Source of the DNA: Roseovarius sp.
GTDB lineage: Bacteria; Pseudomonadota; Alphaproteobacteria; Rhodobacterales; Rhodobacteraceae
Direction of reading: 5' to 3'
NCBI GenBank assembly: GCA_021767845.1
Contig: JAASSQ010000056.1
Location: 1 to 13,718, forward strand
Length of the DNA: 13,718 bases
Numbering within the stretch: the first letter of the stretch is position 1; every line of letters starts with the position of its first letter. The notes beneath the pieces were generated by a model. The model was given only the letters and a program-made list of their open reading frames with translations, had not been told where the DNA came from and made no database searches. A program made the translations under genes and the position numbers. Of this stretch, positions 13,088-13,718 are shown piece after piece.

Positions 13088-13718
13088 TTACTTGGCCAGA
13101 AGCATCGCCTCGTGCTTCTTCAGCGACCGGCGGGCCGCCTGGTAGCTCTTCAGCCCCTCGGCCTCGCGCAGTTCGGGGAAGAGATGGTAGATCTCGTCGC
13201 GCTGCGCCTGGCCCATGCCATCCATGGTCTGTTCGCCCGGCTGGAAGCTTTCGGTCCACGCCCCGTTCGACAACACCACCTCGTGCCTGTCGAACATGAA
13301 GTGGATGTAGCTCACCGCGCTGGCCTCGACCGCATCGACGCCCTTCAGCCCCGTCAGGTGCTTGGCCGCCGCCAGAACCTCGCGGTCCTCGAAATAGAGC
13401 GCCGTATGCTCGTTGTTCATCAGCACCCGGTGGTTGGGGCTGACGACCATGTCGCGTTCCGGCAGGCCGTTGCCAAGCGATCCCGCCCGGATCAGCACCG
13501 GCTTCAGATGCGGCGCCTGCAACAGCTCGCGCCCCTCCAGGTCGCGCCGGCCCAGCCACCGGATCTCCTGGATGCCGTTGTCGCGGGTGATGATCCGGTC
13601 GCCCTCGCGCAGCTCCTCGACCAGCCGCTCGCCCTTGGGCGTCGCGATCACGGTGCCCGGCGTGAAGCACGGGATGACGTTCTCGATGTCGAAGAAATCG
13701 ACGTTCAGGGTTTCGCCG
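13088..13718 (-). CDS. Hint-domain (hedgehog/intein) protein, C-terminal part (cut by window edge)
   Basis: The minus-strand frame is open from the right edge to a TAA at 13090-13088, giving 209 visible residues. The family hallmark CFTPGT, with the possible self-cleavage cysteine, is at visible residues 17-22. It is followed by IATPKGERLVEELREGDRIITRDNGIQ, IRWLGRRDL, the histidine block VSPNHRVLM, and a C-terminal region with ESFQPGEQTMDGM and IYHLFPEL. This is the Hint_2 type abundant in Rhodobacterales, usually the C-terminal module of secreted or surface proteins often carrying calcium-binding or adhesion repeats. A GTG at 13651 could be mistaken for the start, but homology clearly continues upstream of it, so the gene enters from outside. 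Whether it cleaves itself is unknown. It ends with two hairpins. Confidence 0.85.
   Translation of the reverse strand, partial: GETLNVDFFDIENVIPCFTPGTVIATPKGERLVEELREGDRIITRDNGIQEIRWLGRRDLEGRELLQAPHLKPVLIRAGSLGNGLPERDMVVSPNHRVLMNNEHTALYFEDREVLAAAKHLTGLKGVDAVEASAVSYIHFMFDRHEVVLSNGAWTESFQPGEQTMDGMGQAQRDEIYHLFPELREAEGLKSYQAARRSLKKHEAMLLAK

Noticed and set aside
12343..13718. Attachment-site duplication of the tRNA 3' end, marking an integrated element
   Set aside because: No copy of the T-arm to CCA sequence and no integrase gene were seen to the right of the tRNA.
1..13718. CRISPR arrays, insertion sequences, phage genes or toxin-antitoxin pairs
   Set aside because: No regularly spaced repeats, transposase or integrase motifs, or small paired toxin-like genes were found on either strand.

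Overview
The window looks like chromosomal DNA of a Rhodobacterales (Roseobacter/Paracoccaceae-type) alphaproteobacterium. The signs are high GC with strong G/C in third codon positions (43 of 60 bases G or C at 11641-11700), an F1-ATPase zeta-type inhibitor (DUF1476), a split B12-dependent methionine synthase, a Hint-domain protein of the kind common in this order, and a C-rich intergenic repeat familiar from Rhodobacteraceae.

Layout: 1-896 (-) is the sensor half of a DctB-like histidine kinase running off the left edge. 898-2659 (-) is the purine block purC-purS-purQ. Divergent from purC is the ATPase inhibitor (2816-3130, +), closed by a strong terminator. 3311-8098 is a methionine/one-carbon neighbourhood: a homocysteine methyltransferase (+), a radical SAM protein (-), a B12-binding corrinoid protein (+) with its own terminator, then a PAP2 membrane phosphatase and a DUF1638 protein as a tight pair (+). 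8196-9238 holds sufE (-) and a small lipoprotein (+), divergent. 9258-12153 (-) is purM-purN-rnd. A tRNA with a CAU anticodon follows (12266-12342, +). Next to it lies a visibly AT-richer gene for a two-helix membrane protein (12355-12870, -), and the right edge carries the C-terminal part of a Hint-domain protein (-) ending in a perfect hairpin terminator. No stretch over 300 bases lacks a gene.

How they fit: five purine genes (purC, S, Q and purM, N) sit in two separate operons. The homocysteine methyltransferase and the corrinoid protein supply two of the three catalytic pieces of a split MetH; the folate-binding piece and a reactivase are not in the window. DUF1638 is a plausible accessory to the corrinoid reaction.

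The most striking signal is in the radical SAM gene (4335-5420). Its promoter carries a perfect alphaproteobacterial LexA box (GAAC-N7-GAAC at 5433-5447), and the protein ends in QLSLF, the consensus beta-sliding-clamp binding pentapeptide. Together these suggest an SOS-induced radical SAM enzyme, related to spore photoproduct lyase, that is recruited to replicating or repaired DNA.
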